From Caldilineaceae bacterium SB0661_bin_34 (GTDB lineage: Bacteria; Chloroflexota; Anaerolineae; Caldilineales; Caldilineaceae), in assembly GCA_009841145.1 (NCBI GenBank), contig VXMJ01000074.1, forward strand, positions 1 through 32,477: 32,477 nucleotides of DNA. Reading direction: 5' to 3'. Position numbers and translations under genes: made by a program. The notes under the pieces were generated by a model. It searched no databases. It saw only the letters and a list, made by a program, of their open reading frames with translations, and was not told the origin of the DNA. Positions 16,081-24,957 of the stretch are shown one piece after another; within the stretch, counting starts at the first letter, position 1; each line of letters begins with the position of its first letter.

Positions 16081-18081
16081 ATGGACCAGCCAATCCTCTC
16101 CGACGAACTGCGCTCCGAAATCCGGGAACTGATCGGCCGCTACCCCGAAGGGCGCGGGCGTTCGGCGATCCTGCCGGCCCTGTACGCCATCCAGCGGGTA
16201 CACGGCCACGCCTCCGTCGAGGCGCAGAACGAACTGGCCGCCATGCTGGGCCTGGAACCGTCCGAGGTCGGGGCCGTCGTCTCCTTCTATCACATGATCC
16301 ACCAGGAGCCGAAGGGCGACTACCTGCTCCAGGTGTGCACCAACGTGCCCTGCATGCTGCGCGGTTCGTCGGCCTGCATGCACCATCTCGAGGAGACACT
16401 CGGGGTCGGCCACGGCGAAACCACCGACGACGGCGTGTTCACGCTGGAGCACATGGAGTGCCTCGGCAGTTGCGCCACGGCGCCGATGGTGGCGGCCACC
16501 CGCAAGGCCTCCGGGGAAATCCGGTACTTCGAGGAACTCGAAACCCCCGAGGACATCGACGCGGTCCTCGGCATGCTGCGCAAGGACGAGGGTTTCGACA
16601 CGCTCGAGCGCTGGACGCCCGGCCGGGACTCCGAACGAACCGGGCGCGGGGCCGGTCCCTACACCGTGGCTGGCATGGAAAACCCCTGCCTGACCCGCCG
16701 GGTCGGCCGGCCCAATGCCCATACCATCGAGGAATACGAAGCGGACGATGTGGATGCCGGATACGCAACGGCCCGGCGCATCATCGCGTCCGGTTCGCCC
16801 ACCCCCGACGAACTGGTCGAGCAGGTCAAGGCCAGCGGCCTCAAGGGCCGCGGCGGAGCCGGCTTCCCCACAGGGGTCAAGTGGGGCTTCCTGGCCCCCA
16901 ACGCCTTTCCCCGCTATCTGGTGATCAACGCGGACGAGTCCGAGCCCGGAACCTTCAAGGACCGGTGCATCATGGAGTACGACCCGCACCAATTGATCGA
17001 GTCGATCATCATCACCGCGTACGCCGTGCAGGCCGAGCGCGCCTACATCTACATCCGGGGCGAGTACTACTTCGCGTGGCAGCGGCTGGAGGCGGCGATT
17101 GCCGAGGCCGAGGCCAAGGGCTATCTCGGCGAGAACATGTTCGGCACGGACTTCGGCCTCGACATTGTGGTTCACCGCGGTGCCGGCGCCTACATCTGCG
17201 GCGAGGAGTCCGCGCTGCTGAGCAGCCTGGAGGGCTACCGCGGCTTTCCGCGCTCGCGCCCGCCCTTTCCCGCCGTGGCCGGGCTCTACGCCAAGCCCAC
17301 CATCATCAACAACGTCGAATCGGTGTGCAACGTGTTGCACATCGCCCGTATCGGGCCGGACGAGTACCGCACCATGGGCACCGAGGCCAGCCCGGGCATG
17401 CGGATCTTCTGCCTGAGCGGCAACGTGAAGCGCCCCGGCCTCTACGAACTGCCGCAGGGAACCCCCCTCAGCACGCTCATCCACGAGCACGGCGGCGGAC
17501 CGGAGAAGGACGACAAGGGCATCCGCGCCGTGATTCCGGGCGGCCTGTCGATGCAACTGTTCTCTCCGGATCAGCTCGACACCGGCCTCGACCAGGAGAG
17601 CATCGCCGCCGCCGGGTCCAACCTGGGCTCCGCCGGCATCATCGTGATGGACGAGGATGCCCGGATGGTGGAAGTCGGGTTGCGCACCGTGTCCTTCTTC
17701 CGCGAGGAGAGTTGCGGCAAGTGCACCCCCTGCCGGGAAGGCACGGTCTGGATGGAGGACATCCTGATGCGCATCCAGGCCGGCCAGGGCCGGGAACAGG
17801 ACCTGAAGCTGCTGGACTTCATCGCCGACAACATCGCCGGCAAGTCCTTCTGCCCCTTCGGCTTCGCGGCCGTCTGGGGCCTGCAGAGCAACATGGCCAA
17901 GTTCGGCGACGAGTGGCGGGAACACATCACCGCCACCAACCCGGGAAACGAGTCGCCAAATCTGCCGGTGCGGCCCATCTACCGACCCGACGCCGACGCC
18001 GGATCCGGCATCTCCGACATACACCTTGAGCCGGTGGGCGATGCCCCGCTGGTGCGCGACACGGTGGTCGGCCTCGACTGA
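16081..18081 (+). CDS. Complex I fused subunit NuoEF
   Basis: A single 666-residue frame joins NuoE (about 1-175) and NuoF (about 200-650) with no stop or frameshift. The NuoE half binds a [2Fe-2S] cluster through Cys86 and Cys91 (CTNVPC) and Cys127 and Cys131 (CLGSC). The NuoF half has the NADH/FMN motifs GRGGAGFPTGVKW (256-268), NADESEPGTFKDR and GAGAYICGEESALLSSLEG. It also has the N3 [4Fe-4S] ligands Cys545, Cys548, Cys551 (ESCGKCTPC) and Cys591 (FCPFG). The linker TPGRDSERTGRGAG is short and polar. In most bacteria these are two genes, so the fusion fixes a 1:1 ratio of the NADH module. It precedes nuoG by 35 bases. Confidence 0.96.
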   Translation: MDQPILSDELRSEIRELIGRYPEGRGRSAILPALYAIQRVHGHASVEAQNELAAMLGLEPSEVGAVVSFYHMIHQEPKGDYLLQVCTNVPCMLRGSSACMHHLEETLGVGHGETTDDGVFTLEHMECLGSCATAPMVAATRKASGEIRYFEELETPEDIDAVLGMLRKDEGFDTLERWTPGRDSERTGRGAGPYTVAGMENPCLTRRVGRPNAHTIEEYEADDVDAGYATARRIIASGSPTPDELVEQVKASGLKGRGGAGFPTGVKWGFLAPNAFPRYLVINADESEPGTFKDRCIMEYDPHQLIESIIITAYAVQAERAYIYIRGEYYFAWQRLEAAIAEAEAKGYLGENMFGTDFGLDIVVHRGAGAYICGEESALLSSLEGYRGFPRSRPPFPAVAGLYAKPTIINNVESVCNVLHIARIGPDEYRTMGTEASPGMRIFCLSGNVKRPGLYELPQGTPLSTLIHEHGGGPEKDDKGIRAVIPGGLSMQLFSPDQLDTGLDQESIAAAGSNLGSAGIIVMDEDARMVEVGLRTVSFFREESCGKCTPCREGTVWMEDILMRIQAGQGREQDLKLLDFIADNIAGKSFCPFGFAAVWGLQSNMAKFGDEWREHITATNPGNESPNLPVRPIYRPDADAGSGISDIHLEPVGDAPLVRDTVVGLD

Positions 18082-18116
18082 CCACGACCCAAGCTCCACC
18101 AATCCCAGGTTTCGCC

Positions 18117-20657
18117 ATGGCCGATACGGTCACCCTCTCCATCAACGACGAGCAGGTCACGGTGCCGCGCGGCACGCTGGTAATCGACGCCGCCACGCAG
18201 ATGGGGATTGAGATCCCGGTGTTTTGCAGCCATCCCAAGCTGGATCCGGTGGCCTGCTGCCGCCAGTGCCTGGTGGAGATGGAGGGTCCGCGCGGCACCA
18301 TGCTCAACACAGCCTGCAACATGCCGTGCATGCCGGACATGGTGGTCCGCACCAACACCCCTGCGGTCCAGGCGGCCCAGGAGGCCAACCTGGCGTTCAT
18401 CCTGCTGCACCACCCCCTCGACTGCCCCATCTGCGACAAGGGCGGCGAGTGCCCCCTGCAGGACATGACGATGCGCTTCGGCCCCGGCGTGAGCCAGTTG
18501 GTGGAACCCAAGCGCCGCGCCCAAAAGAACTACGACATTTCGGACACGATTGTCCTGGACCAGGAGCGCTGCGTCATCTGCTGGCGGTGCGTGCGCTACC
18601 TGGAGGAGTGGGAGGAAAAGCCACAGCTCGGGCTCTTCGAAAGGGGCGGCGACACCATCATCGACGTGCAGCCCGGCACCTGCGTCGACGCCAAGACGAG
18701 CGGCAACATCATCGACATCTGTCCGGTGGGCGCCCTGACCAACCGCGGCTCCCGCTTCCAGTACCGGCCCTGGCAGGTCGAGCGCACGCCCACCATCAGC
18801 CTGCACGACCCCATGGGCAACAACATCTCGGTCGACACTCGCAACGGGACGGAGGTCAGGCGCATCCTGGGCCGTGAGAACATGGGAGTCAACGACCAGT
18901 TCATCACCGACCGGGACCGGTTCTGCCACCATTGGGTAGGGCATCCGGATCGCCTGACGAAGCCCCTCGTACGACACAGTCCGAATGAACAACTGACCGA
19001 GGTTTCGTGGCCGGAAGCCCTCGACTTCGCGGCCCGGCGCCTGCAGGAGGTGTCCACCGCGGCCGGACCCGTCGGCCTGGGTGCCATTGGCAGTGCCAAG
19101 CTCAGCAACGAAAGCAACTATCTGTTGCAGCGCATGGCCCGCCAGCACCTTCAAACACCGAACGTGGACCACCGTCAGGGCGGAGACGTGAAGGCGGCCC
19201 CGACCGGCGTACCCAGTCTGGCCCATCTCATGCAGCCGCAGTACGGCCCCAAGCCGGAGGCGGACCTGATCATTCTCTTCGGCGTGGACCCGGCCGAGGA
19301 AATCCCGATGCTGGACGTCCATCTCAAACGGGCGATCAGCCGGGGCGGCTCCCGGCAGATTTCAATCCATCCCCGCCAAACCGAAAGCGGCCGCCGCGGC
19401 CAGTCACTGCAGTACCGGCCCGGCCTGGAATTGGCACTGGTCCAAAGTCTGGCCAGGGCGGCCTTGACACATACCAATGCCGACGACGCGGTACCGTCCG
19501 GCTGGTCGCAGACCAGTCCCGTGCGCACCGGGGTGCTCCAGGCCGATATCGAATCGGTCGCAGGCGCCCTTGCGGCAAGTGAAAACGCGGTGATCATCTG
19601 CGGCCCCGACATCACCCAGCAGACCGACGGTGAAGAGGTGCGGCAGGCACTGCACTGCCTGGCCACGGCCACAGGCCATGCCGAGCGTCTTGCCTTCATT
19701 GGTCTGGACGCCAACAGCCAGGGCTGCCATGACGTTGGTGTCGTGCCCAACCGCCTGCCGGGCGGTGAAGCGGTTGACAACCACCCGGCACGACAGCGGC
19801 TGGAATCCCTGTGGCAGGGCACTCTGCCCGACGGTATCGGACTGACCTATTCCCAGATGCTCGAGGGATGCGGCGAGGACATCAAGGGCCTTTATGTAAT
19901 GGGGGCCGATCCTGCCAGCGAGAACGCGCGCTGGGCCGAGAACCTCGGCCGGCTGGATCTGCTGATCGTACAGGAGCTGTTCCTGACGGCAACAGCGCAA
20001 CAGGCCGACATCGTGCTGCCGGCCCGCAGCTGGGTGGAAGTCGACGGCACCTTCACCAACATGGAACGGCGGGTGCAGCGCAGCCCCAAGGCCGTGGACA
20101 TCCACGGTTCTGAAGCCGCGCCGGACTGGCTCATCCTCGACCACCTGTGCGGCCGTCTCTCAGACCACAGCCAGGGCTATGCATCAGTCCAGGCAATCAC
20201 TGCTGAAATTGCCGAGGCGATTCCGGCCTACCGGGACATTGCCTGGGATACCCTGGGCGAACTGGGACAGGTGTGCGCCCGGCCGGAACTCGACGCCCGT
20301 GTGGAGGCTCCGGTCCCGTTCGCCGAGGAAGGCGCCCCATCCAGCACGGCCCTGCGCCTGTTCCGGGGCCGCACCTTCTACGACAGCAGTCGCTTTTGTA
20401 CGCTGACCGATGTAGTCGCCAACCTGATCCCGGAGCCCTACCTGGCCGTGAATCCGGTCGATCTGGCCCGCCGCGATATCGGCGATGGGTCGGAGGTGAC
20501 CGTCGGCAACGATTACGGTTCCCTGACCGTGACGGTCAGGGCGGACGAGACGGTGGCACCGGGCACGGCCTTCATGCCGGAAGGGCTAGGCAGACAGCCT
20601 GTCGGGACCGTGCTCAACGGCCGCTACTGGGAGTGGGTCAGCCTGGCCGCGGCCTAG
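18117..20657 (+). CDS. nuoG: Complex I subunit NuoG
   Basis: This 846-residue iron-sulfur subunit of the NADH module has a ferredoxin-like N-terminus that binds [2Fe-2S] via Cys37, Cys48, Cys51 and Cys67. The N5 cluster uses His99, Cys103, Cys106 and Cys112 (HPLDCPICDKGGEC). N4 uses Cys152, Cys155, Cys158 and Cys202 (CVICWRC; ICPVGALT). From about residue 220 to the end it has the molybdopterin-oxidoreductase-like fold that NuoG proteins keep without cofactor, including GADPASENARWAENLGRLD, QQADIVLPARSWVEVDGTF and a C-terminal beta-barrel part. Length is within the usual 780-910 range. It is encoded between nuoEF and nuoH. Confidence 0.95.
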   Translation: MADTVTLSINDEQVTVPRGTLVIDAATQMGIEIPVFCSHPKLDPVACCRQCLVEMEGPRGTMLNTACNMPCMPDMVVRTNTPAVQAAQEANLAFILLHHPLDCPICDKGGECPLQDMTMRFGPGVSQLVEPKRRAQKNYDISDTIVLDQERCVICWRCVRYLEEWEEKPQLGLFERGGDTIIDVQPGTCVDAKTSGNIIDICPVGALTNRGSRFQYRPWQVERTPTISLHDPMGNNISVDTRNGTEVRRILGRENMGVNDQFITDRDRFCHHWVGHPDRLTKPLVRHSPNEQLTEVSWPEALDFAARRLQEVSTAAGPVGLGAIGSAKLSNESNYLLQRMARQHLQTPNVDHRQGGDVKAAPTGVPSLAHLMQPQYGPKPEADLIILFGVDPAEEIPMLDVHLKRAISRGGSRQISIHPRQTESGRRGQSLQYRPGLELALVQSLARAALTHTNADDAVPSGWSQTSPVRTGVLQADIESVAGALAASENAVIICGPDITQQTDGEEVRQALHCLATATGHAERLAFIGLDANSQGCHDVGVVPNRLPGGEAVDNHPARQRLESLWQGTLPDGIGLTYSQMLEGCGEDIKGLYVMGADPASENARWAENLGRLDLLIVQELFLTATAQQADIVLPARSWVEVDGTFTNMERRVQRSPKAVDIHGSEAAPDWLILDHLCGRLSDHSQGYASVQAITAEIAEAIPAYRDIAWDTLGELGQVCARPELDARVEAPVPFAEEGAPSSTALRLFRGRTFYDSSRFCTLTDVVANLIPEPYLAVNPVDLARRDIGDGSEVTVGNDYGSLTVTVRADETVAPGTAFMPEGLGRQPVGTVLNGRYWEWVSLAAA

Positions 20658-20670
20658 GCGGAAGCCGACG

Positions 20671-21651
20671 GTGGACGTCATGCCGAAACTGCTCATCTAC
20701 CTGATCCAGGCGGTGGTGCTCAGCCTGGTGGTCATCACTGGGTTCGCCTATCTGACCTGGCTGGAGCGCAAGCTGATCGCGCGCTTCCAGGTGCGCATCG
20801 GTCCCAACCGCGCCGGCCCGTTCGGCCTGCTGCAGCCGGCCGCCGACGCCGTCAAGGCAATGTTCAAGGAAGAGTACATCCCGGGACATGTCGACAAGTT
20901 CGTCTATGTCCTGGCGCCGATGCTCGCCCTGGCGCCGGCCCTGATCGTCTGGGCCGTCATCCCCATCGCCAAGGGGGTGCCGGCCATGGGCGACGTCAAC
21001 ATCGGCTTCCTCTGGATTCTCGCCGTCACCGGAGTCGAGAGCTTCGGCGTCATCCTGGCCGGATGGAGCAGCAACAACAACTATTCGCTGCTGGGCGCCC
21101 TGCGCTCCGCGGCACAGATGATTTCCTACGAAATTCCGCTGGGCCTGTTCCTGGTTAGCATTGCCATGCTGGGCGGCACGTTCAGCCTGGTCGAACTGGT
21201 GGAAACCCCGCGGGCTCCGTGGGAGTGGATCTGGATCTGGCTCGCCTTCCCCTTCTTCTTCACGTCCATCCTGGCGGAGACAAACCGGTCGCCCTTCGAC
21301 CTGCCGGAGACCGAGAACGAGCTGGTGGCCGGCTTCTTCACCGAATATGGGGGCATGAAGTTCTCCATGTTCATGATGGCCGAGTACATCAACATGATCA
21401 CGACCAGCACGGTGGTCGCCACGCTCTTCTTCGGGGGCTGGCAGGGGCCGCTGGCGGACCGGTACATCTGGCTGGGCCCGGTCTACCTGTTCATCAAGGT
21501 CCTGGCCCTGCTGTTCCTGTTCATCTGGATCCGGGCCAGCATCAGCCGCCCGCGCTTCGACCAGCTGATGCGCTTCAACTGGAAGTTCATGATCCCGGCC
21601 GGCCTGGTGTACCTGACCGTGTCCGCGGTCGTGACGGTCTTTTTCAAGTAG
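20671..21651 (+). CDS. nuoH: Complex I membrane subunit NuoH
   Basis: The frame encodes 326 residues from a GTG at 20671 or 323 from the ATG at 20680; GGAAG lies just before the GTG, so the choice is open. It is an eight-helix membrane protein forming the floor of the quinone chamber. Motifs are [72 protein letters not shown] with the conserved Arg, [13 protein letters not shown] and [17 protein letters not shown]. This is an ordinary NuoH, in contrast to the one of the minus operon. nuoI follows 43 bases later. Confidence 0.96.
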   Translation: MDVMPKLLIYLIQAVVLSLVVITGFAYLTWLERKLIARFQVRIGPNRAGPFGLLQPAADAVKAMFKEEYIPGHVDKFVYVLAPMLALAPALIVWAVIPIAKGVPAMGDVNIGFLWILAVTGVESFGVILAGWSSNNNYSLLGALRSAAQMISYEIPLGLFLVSIAMLGGTFSLVELVETPRAPWEWIWIWLAFPFFFTSILAETNRSPFDLPETENELVAGFFTEYGGMKFSMFMMAEYINMITTSTVVATLFFGGWQGPLADRYIWLGPVYLFIKVLALLFLFIWIRASISRPRFDQLMRFNWKFMIPAGLVYLTVSAVVTVFFK

Positions 21652-21694
21652 ACCGGGTTGCGTTCCCGGCTACCCATCCGACAGGGACCCACGC

Positions 21695-22168
21695 ATGAGC
21701 GTCAACAGCTACCTCAAGGGCGCACTCGAAATCGCCAAGGGCCTGGGCATCACGCTCAAGAACCTGCGCCGCGGACCCATCACGGTGGAGTATCCCTACG
21801 AAGCCATTCCGGTCTATCCGCGGTTCCGCGGCAAGCACGAGTTGCGGCGCTACGAAAACGGCATGGAACGGTGCATCGGCTGCATGCTGTGCGAAGCCGC
21901 CTGTCCGACGAACGCCATCTACGTGGATGCTGCCGAGAATGATCCGCACGATCCGGTCTCGCCCGGCGAACGCTATGCCAGGACCTACGAGGTGAACCTC
22001 CTGCGCTGCGTTTTCTGCGGAGACTGCGAGGAGGCTTGCCCGACCGAGGCCATCGTCCTCGGACACGACTTTGCCATGGCCAACTACGAACGGTCCGACT
22101 TCATCCTGACCAAGGACACGCTGCTCAATCCCGACGAGCCGCAGGTCATCATCCGGCCCGAGGCCTGA
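21695..22168 (+). CDS. nuoI: Complex I ferredoxin-like subunit NuoI
   Basis: This 157-residue protein carries the two [4Fe-4S] clusters N6a and N6b that link the NADH module to NuoB. Ligands are Cys60, 63, 66 and 70 ([12 protein letters not shown]) and Cys105, 108, 111 and 115 ([12 protein letters not shown]). The N-terminal amphipathic region contains [10 protein letters not shown] and the [14 protein letters not shown] block typical of the family. It has normal length and is the only NuoI in the window. It is 13 bases from nuoJ. Confidence 0.97.
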   Translation: MSVNSYLKGALEIAKGLGITLKNLRRGPITVEYPYEAIPVYPRFRGKHELRRYENGMERCIGCMLCEAACPTNAIYVDAAENDPHDPVSPGERYARTYEVNLLRCVFCGDCEEACPTEAIVLGHDFAMANYERSDFILTKDTLLNPDEPQVIIRPEA

Positions 22169-22181
22169 CCCGCACCGAACC

Positions 22182-22697
22182 ATGTCCGTCTTTGCCTTTC
22201 TGATCGGCGCCCTAAGTCTGGCCGCCGCGATCGGCGTGGTAATTTCCGCCAAACCGGTCCACAGCGCCTTGTTCCTCATGGCCAACTTCGCCACCCTGGC
22301 GATCCTGTATGTCCTGCTGGACGCGCAGTTCCTGGCTGCAGCCCAGGTCATCATCTATGCCGGCGGCATCGTGATCCTGATTCTCTTCGTCATCATGCTG
22401 ATCGGACACGATCCCGCCGACCGCAGCCAGCAGGTGACCTGGCCGGCCGTGGCCAGCCTCGTGCTGGGCGTGATCCTGCTGGCATCGCTGGTACTGCAAC
22501 TGACCGGCCGGCTGGAACTCGGCGGCGGTGGCGGCATTGCCTCCGGCGGCTCCCCGTCGGCAGTCGGCACCGAGCTCTTCACCCGCTTCCTGCTGCCCTT
22601 CGAGTTTGTGGCCATCCTGCTGCTGGTGGCCCTGATAGGCGCACTCATCATGGGACGTCGCGAGTCCGGGGAGCCGGTCGAGGAGCCGGTCGGCTGA
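22182..22697 (+). CDS. nuoJ: Complex I membrane subunit NuoJ
   Basis: This 171-residue protein has about five membrane helices. The NuoJ core ILYVLLDAQFLAAAQVIIYA followed by GGIVILILFVIML is conserved. A Gly-rich periplasmic loop (LGGGGGIASGGSPSA) precedes the last helix. It overlaps nuoK by one base (TGATG), which indicates translational coupling. It is the counterpart of 10246-10782. Confidence 0.95.
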   Translation: MSVFAFLIGALSLAAAIGVVISAKPVHSALFLMANFATLAILYVLLDAQFLAAAQVIIYAGGIVILILFVIMLIGHDPADRSQQVTWPAVASLVLGVILLASLVLQLTGRLELGGGGGIASGGSPSAVGTELFTRFLLPFEFVAILLLVALIGALIMGRRESGEPVEEPVG

Positions 22698-22999
22698 TGG
22701 ACAGCAACAACCTTTTCCTGGTGCTGGGAGCCCTGATTTTCGTGGTCGGGGCAACCGGCGTCCTGCTGCGGCGCAACGCCCTGATCATCTTCATGTGCGT
22801 CGAGATGATGCTCAACAGCGTCAACCTGTCACTGATCACGCTATCCCGCATGTGGGGGAATCTGGAAGGGCAGATATTCGTGTTCGTCATCATGGCCGTA
22901 GCGGCCGCCGAAGTGGCCATCGGCCTCGCGATCCTGATCGCGCACAACCGCCACGTGCGCAACATCAACATCGAAACCCTTAACCTGCTCCGGAACTGA
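22697..22999 (+). CDS. nuoK: Complex I membrane subunit NuoK
   Basis: This 100-residue, three-helix protein has both conserved membrane glutamates (CVEMMLNSVN and AAAEVAIGLAI), so the proton pathway is intact. It has LLRRNALIIFM in the first loop and the tail NIETLNLL, as in the family. The start codon overlaps the nuoJ stop codon. nuoL follows after 38 bases. Confidence 0.96.
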   Translation: MDSNNLFLVLGALIFVVGATGVLLRRNALIIFMCVEMMLNSVNLSLITLSRMWGNLEGQIFVFVIMAVAAAEVAIGLAILIAHNRHVRNINIETLNLLRN

Positions 23000-23037
23000 G
23001 CCCCTGCGGCCTTCGGACCACCCGCGCTCCTGCTCCC

Positions 23038-24924
23038 ATGATTTCCCTTGCCTGGCTGTTGCTGCTTCTGCCCTTGGCCGGGATGCTGATCAACCTCGTT
23101 CTGGGCCGCGTGATTGGCCGGCGCGCCACCGCGGTCGTGGCGAGCGGAACGGTCGGTGTTGCCTTCCTGCTGGCCCTGTCCATGGCGCCGGATGTGTTCG
23201 GCGGCCTCCACGTCCACGACCACGGCACGACCGTTCACCTATGGAACTGGATTGACATGGGCTCCTTCCATGTCCCCATGGCCTTGCTGGTGGACAAGCT
23301 GAGCCTGGTGATGGTGATGGTGGTCACCGGCGTCGGCTTCCTAATCCACGTCTACGCCATCGGCTACATGGAGGGGGACGAACGCTTCAACCGCTTCTTC
23401 CTCTACCTGAACCTGTTCATCCTGGCCATGCTGCTGCTGGTGCTGGGCGACAGTTTCCTGACCTTGTTCATCGGGTGGGAAGGCGTGGGCCTGGCATCCT
23501 TCCTGCTGATCGGCTTCTGGTTCGACCGCAAGGACGATCTGTACGGTTCCTTCGCCGACTGCGGCAAGAAGGCCTTCATCGTGAACCGCATCGGCGACGT
23601 GGGCATGATCCTGGCAATGGCCCTGATTTGGTCCACCGTGGGCTCCCTGGAATTCAACGAGGTCTTCCACGAACTTGAAGCGGGGATCGCCGTCCCGGCC
23701 ACCGCGGTCTGCCTGTTGCTCCTACTGGCCGTGGCCGGCAAAAGCGCCCAGTTCCCCCTGTACGTCTGGCTGCCGGACGCCATGGCGGGTCCCACGCCCG
23801 TATCGGCGCTGATCCACGCCGCCACCATGGTAACCGCCGGCATCTATTTGATGGCCCGCACCCACGCCTTCTGGGAACTGTCGGCCACGGCTTCGACCAC
23901 GGCCGCCTGGGTTGGGGTGGGGACCGCCTTCGTCGCCGGGACAATGGCCCTGGTCCAGCACGATCTAAAAAAGGTCTTGGCCTACTCGACCGTATCCCAG
24001 TTGGGCTACATGGTCCTGGGGGCCGCAACCGGTGCCTTTGCCCTCGCCATATTCCATTTGGTTACGCATGCCTTCTTCAAGGCGCTCCTGTTCCTGAGCG
24101 CCGGCAGCGTTCAGCACGCAACCCATGAACTGGACATGCGCAAGCTGGGCGGCCTGCAACAGAAGATGCCGGGCACGGCCCGTTGTTTCCTGATAGGCGT
24201 ATTGGCGCTGGCCGGCATTCCCATCTTCTCCGGCTTTTTTTCCAAGGACGCCATCCTGCTGTCTGCCTTCGGAAAGAGTCCTCTGCTGTATGCCGTGGGC
24301 CTGATCACCGCCTTGATCACGTCGGTGTACGCCTTCCGGGCCTGGTGGCTAACTTTCAACGGCACGCCCCGGGATCAGGAGATTCACAGTCATGTGCATG
24401 AGAGTGGCGCGCTGATGATGGTTCCGCTGTGGATCCTGGCCGGGCTGGCATTCGTGGGCGGTGCGCTGAATCTTCCGGGGGTGCTGACTCTGGAACACGC
24501 CCTGGAAGGGGTGCTGGGCCACCACACCCCACCGCCCCTGCAGCTGGAAATCAGCCTGCTGGCCGTCAGTGCCGTGGTTGCGATCACCGGCTGGTGGCTG
24601 ATTCGCAGTACGTACCGCCATGCCGGCTGGATTGACTCCGTCAAGGCCACCATGAAGCCGCTGACGAAGACGGCCCGCAACCGGTGGTACCTCGACACGT
24701 TGTACGACGACGGCCTGGTACCGGCCCTGCACGCCGTGAGCCAGTGGTTTACGAATGCAGTGGACCAGACGTTGATCGACGGCATCGTCAACGGCAGCGC
24801 CCGGTTGGCGATGAACATTAGCCGCCAGGCGCGACGTGTCAACAACGGCCAAGTGCCCACGTACGCTCTCAGCCTGTTTGTCGGCGCCACGGTGCTGGTG
24901 GTCGTCTTCTGGCTGGCGGTCTAG
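23038..24924 (+). CDS. nuoL: Complex I membrane subunit NuoL
   Basis: This 628-residue antiporter-like subunit lies at the far end of the membrane arm. Motifs are LFIGWEGVGLASFLLIGFWF (TM5 Glu), [19 protein letters not shown] (TM7 Lys), HDLKKVLAYSTVSQLGYM (TM8 region), HATHELDMRKLGGLQQKMP and SGFFSKDAILLSAF (TM12 Lys). The long lateral helix lies near residues 540-590 and a final membrane helix ends the protein. Its length is standard and it lacks the His-rich loop of the minus-operon NuoL: only a short segment separates SAGSVQHATHE from LGGL. nuoM follows after 33 bases. Confidence 0.96.
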   Translation: MISLAWLLLLLPLAGMLINLVLGRVIGRRATAVVASGTVGVAFLLALSMAPDVFGGLHVHDHGTTVHLWNWIDMGSFHVPMALLVDKLSLVMVMVVTGVGFLIHVYAIGYMEGDERFNRFFLYLNLFILAMLLLVLGDSFLTLFIGWEGVGLASFLLIGFWFDRKDDLYGSFADCGKKAFIVNRIGDVGMILAMALIWSTVGSLEFNEVFHELEAGIAVPATAVCLLLLLAVAGKSAQFPLYVWLPDAMAGPTPVSALIHAATMVTAGIYLMARTHAFWELSATASTTAAWVGVGTAFVAGTMALVQHDLKKVLAYSTVSQLGYMVLGAATGAFALAIFHLVTHAFFKALLFLSAGSVQHATHELDMRKLGGLQQKMPGTARCFLIGVLALAGIPIFSGFFSKDAILLSAFGKSPLLYAVGLITALITSVYAFRAWWLTFNGTPRDQEIHSHVHESGALMMVPLWILAGLAFVGGALNLPGVLTLEHALEGVLGHHTPPPLQLEISLLAVSAVVAITGWWLIRSTYRHAGWIDSVKATMKPLTKTARNRWYLDTLYDDGLVPALHAVSQWFTNAVDQTLIDGIVNGSARLAMNISRQARRVNNGQVPTYALSLFVGATVLVVVFWLAV

Positions 24925-24957
24925 TCCAGCACCCCTGACGGTCCACACCTGTTTGCC

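Noticed and set aside
15928-18102. A 724-codon open frame on the minus strand opposite nuoCD and nuoEF
   Set aside because: It is fully antisense to genes with intact cofactor motifs. Long antisense frames are expected in high-GC coding DNA, and its translation has no family features. The same applies to the other long frames opposite the nuo genes.
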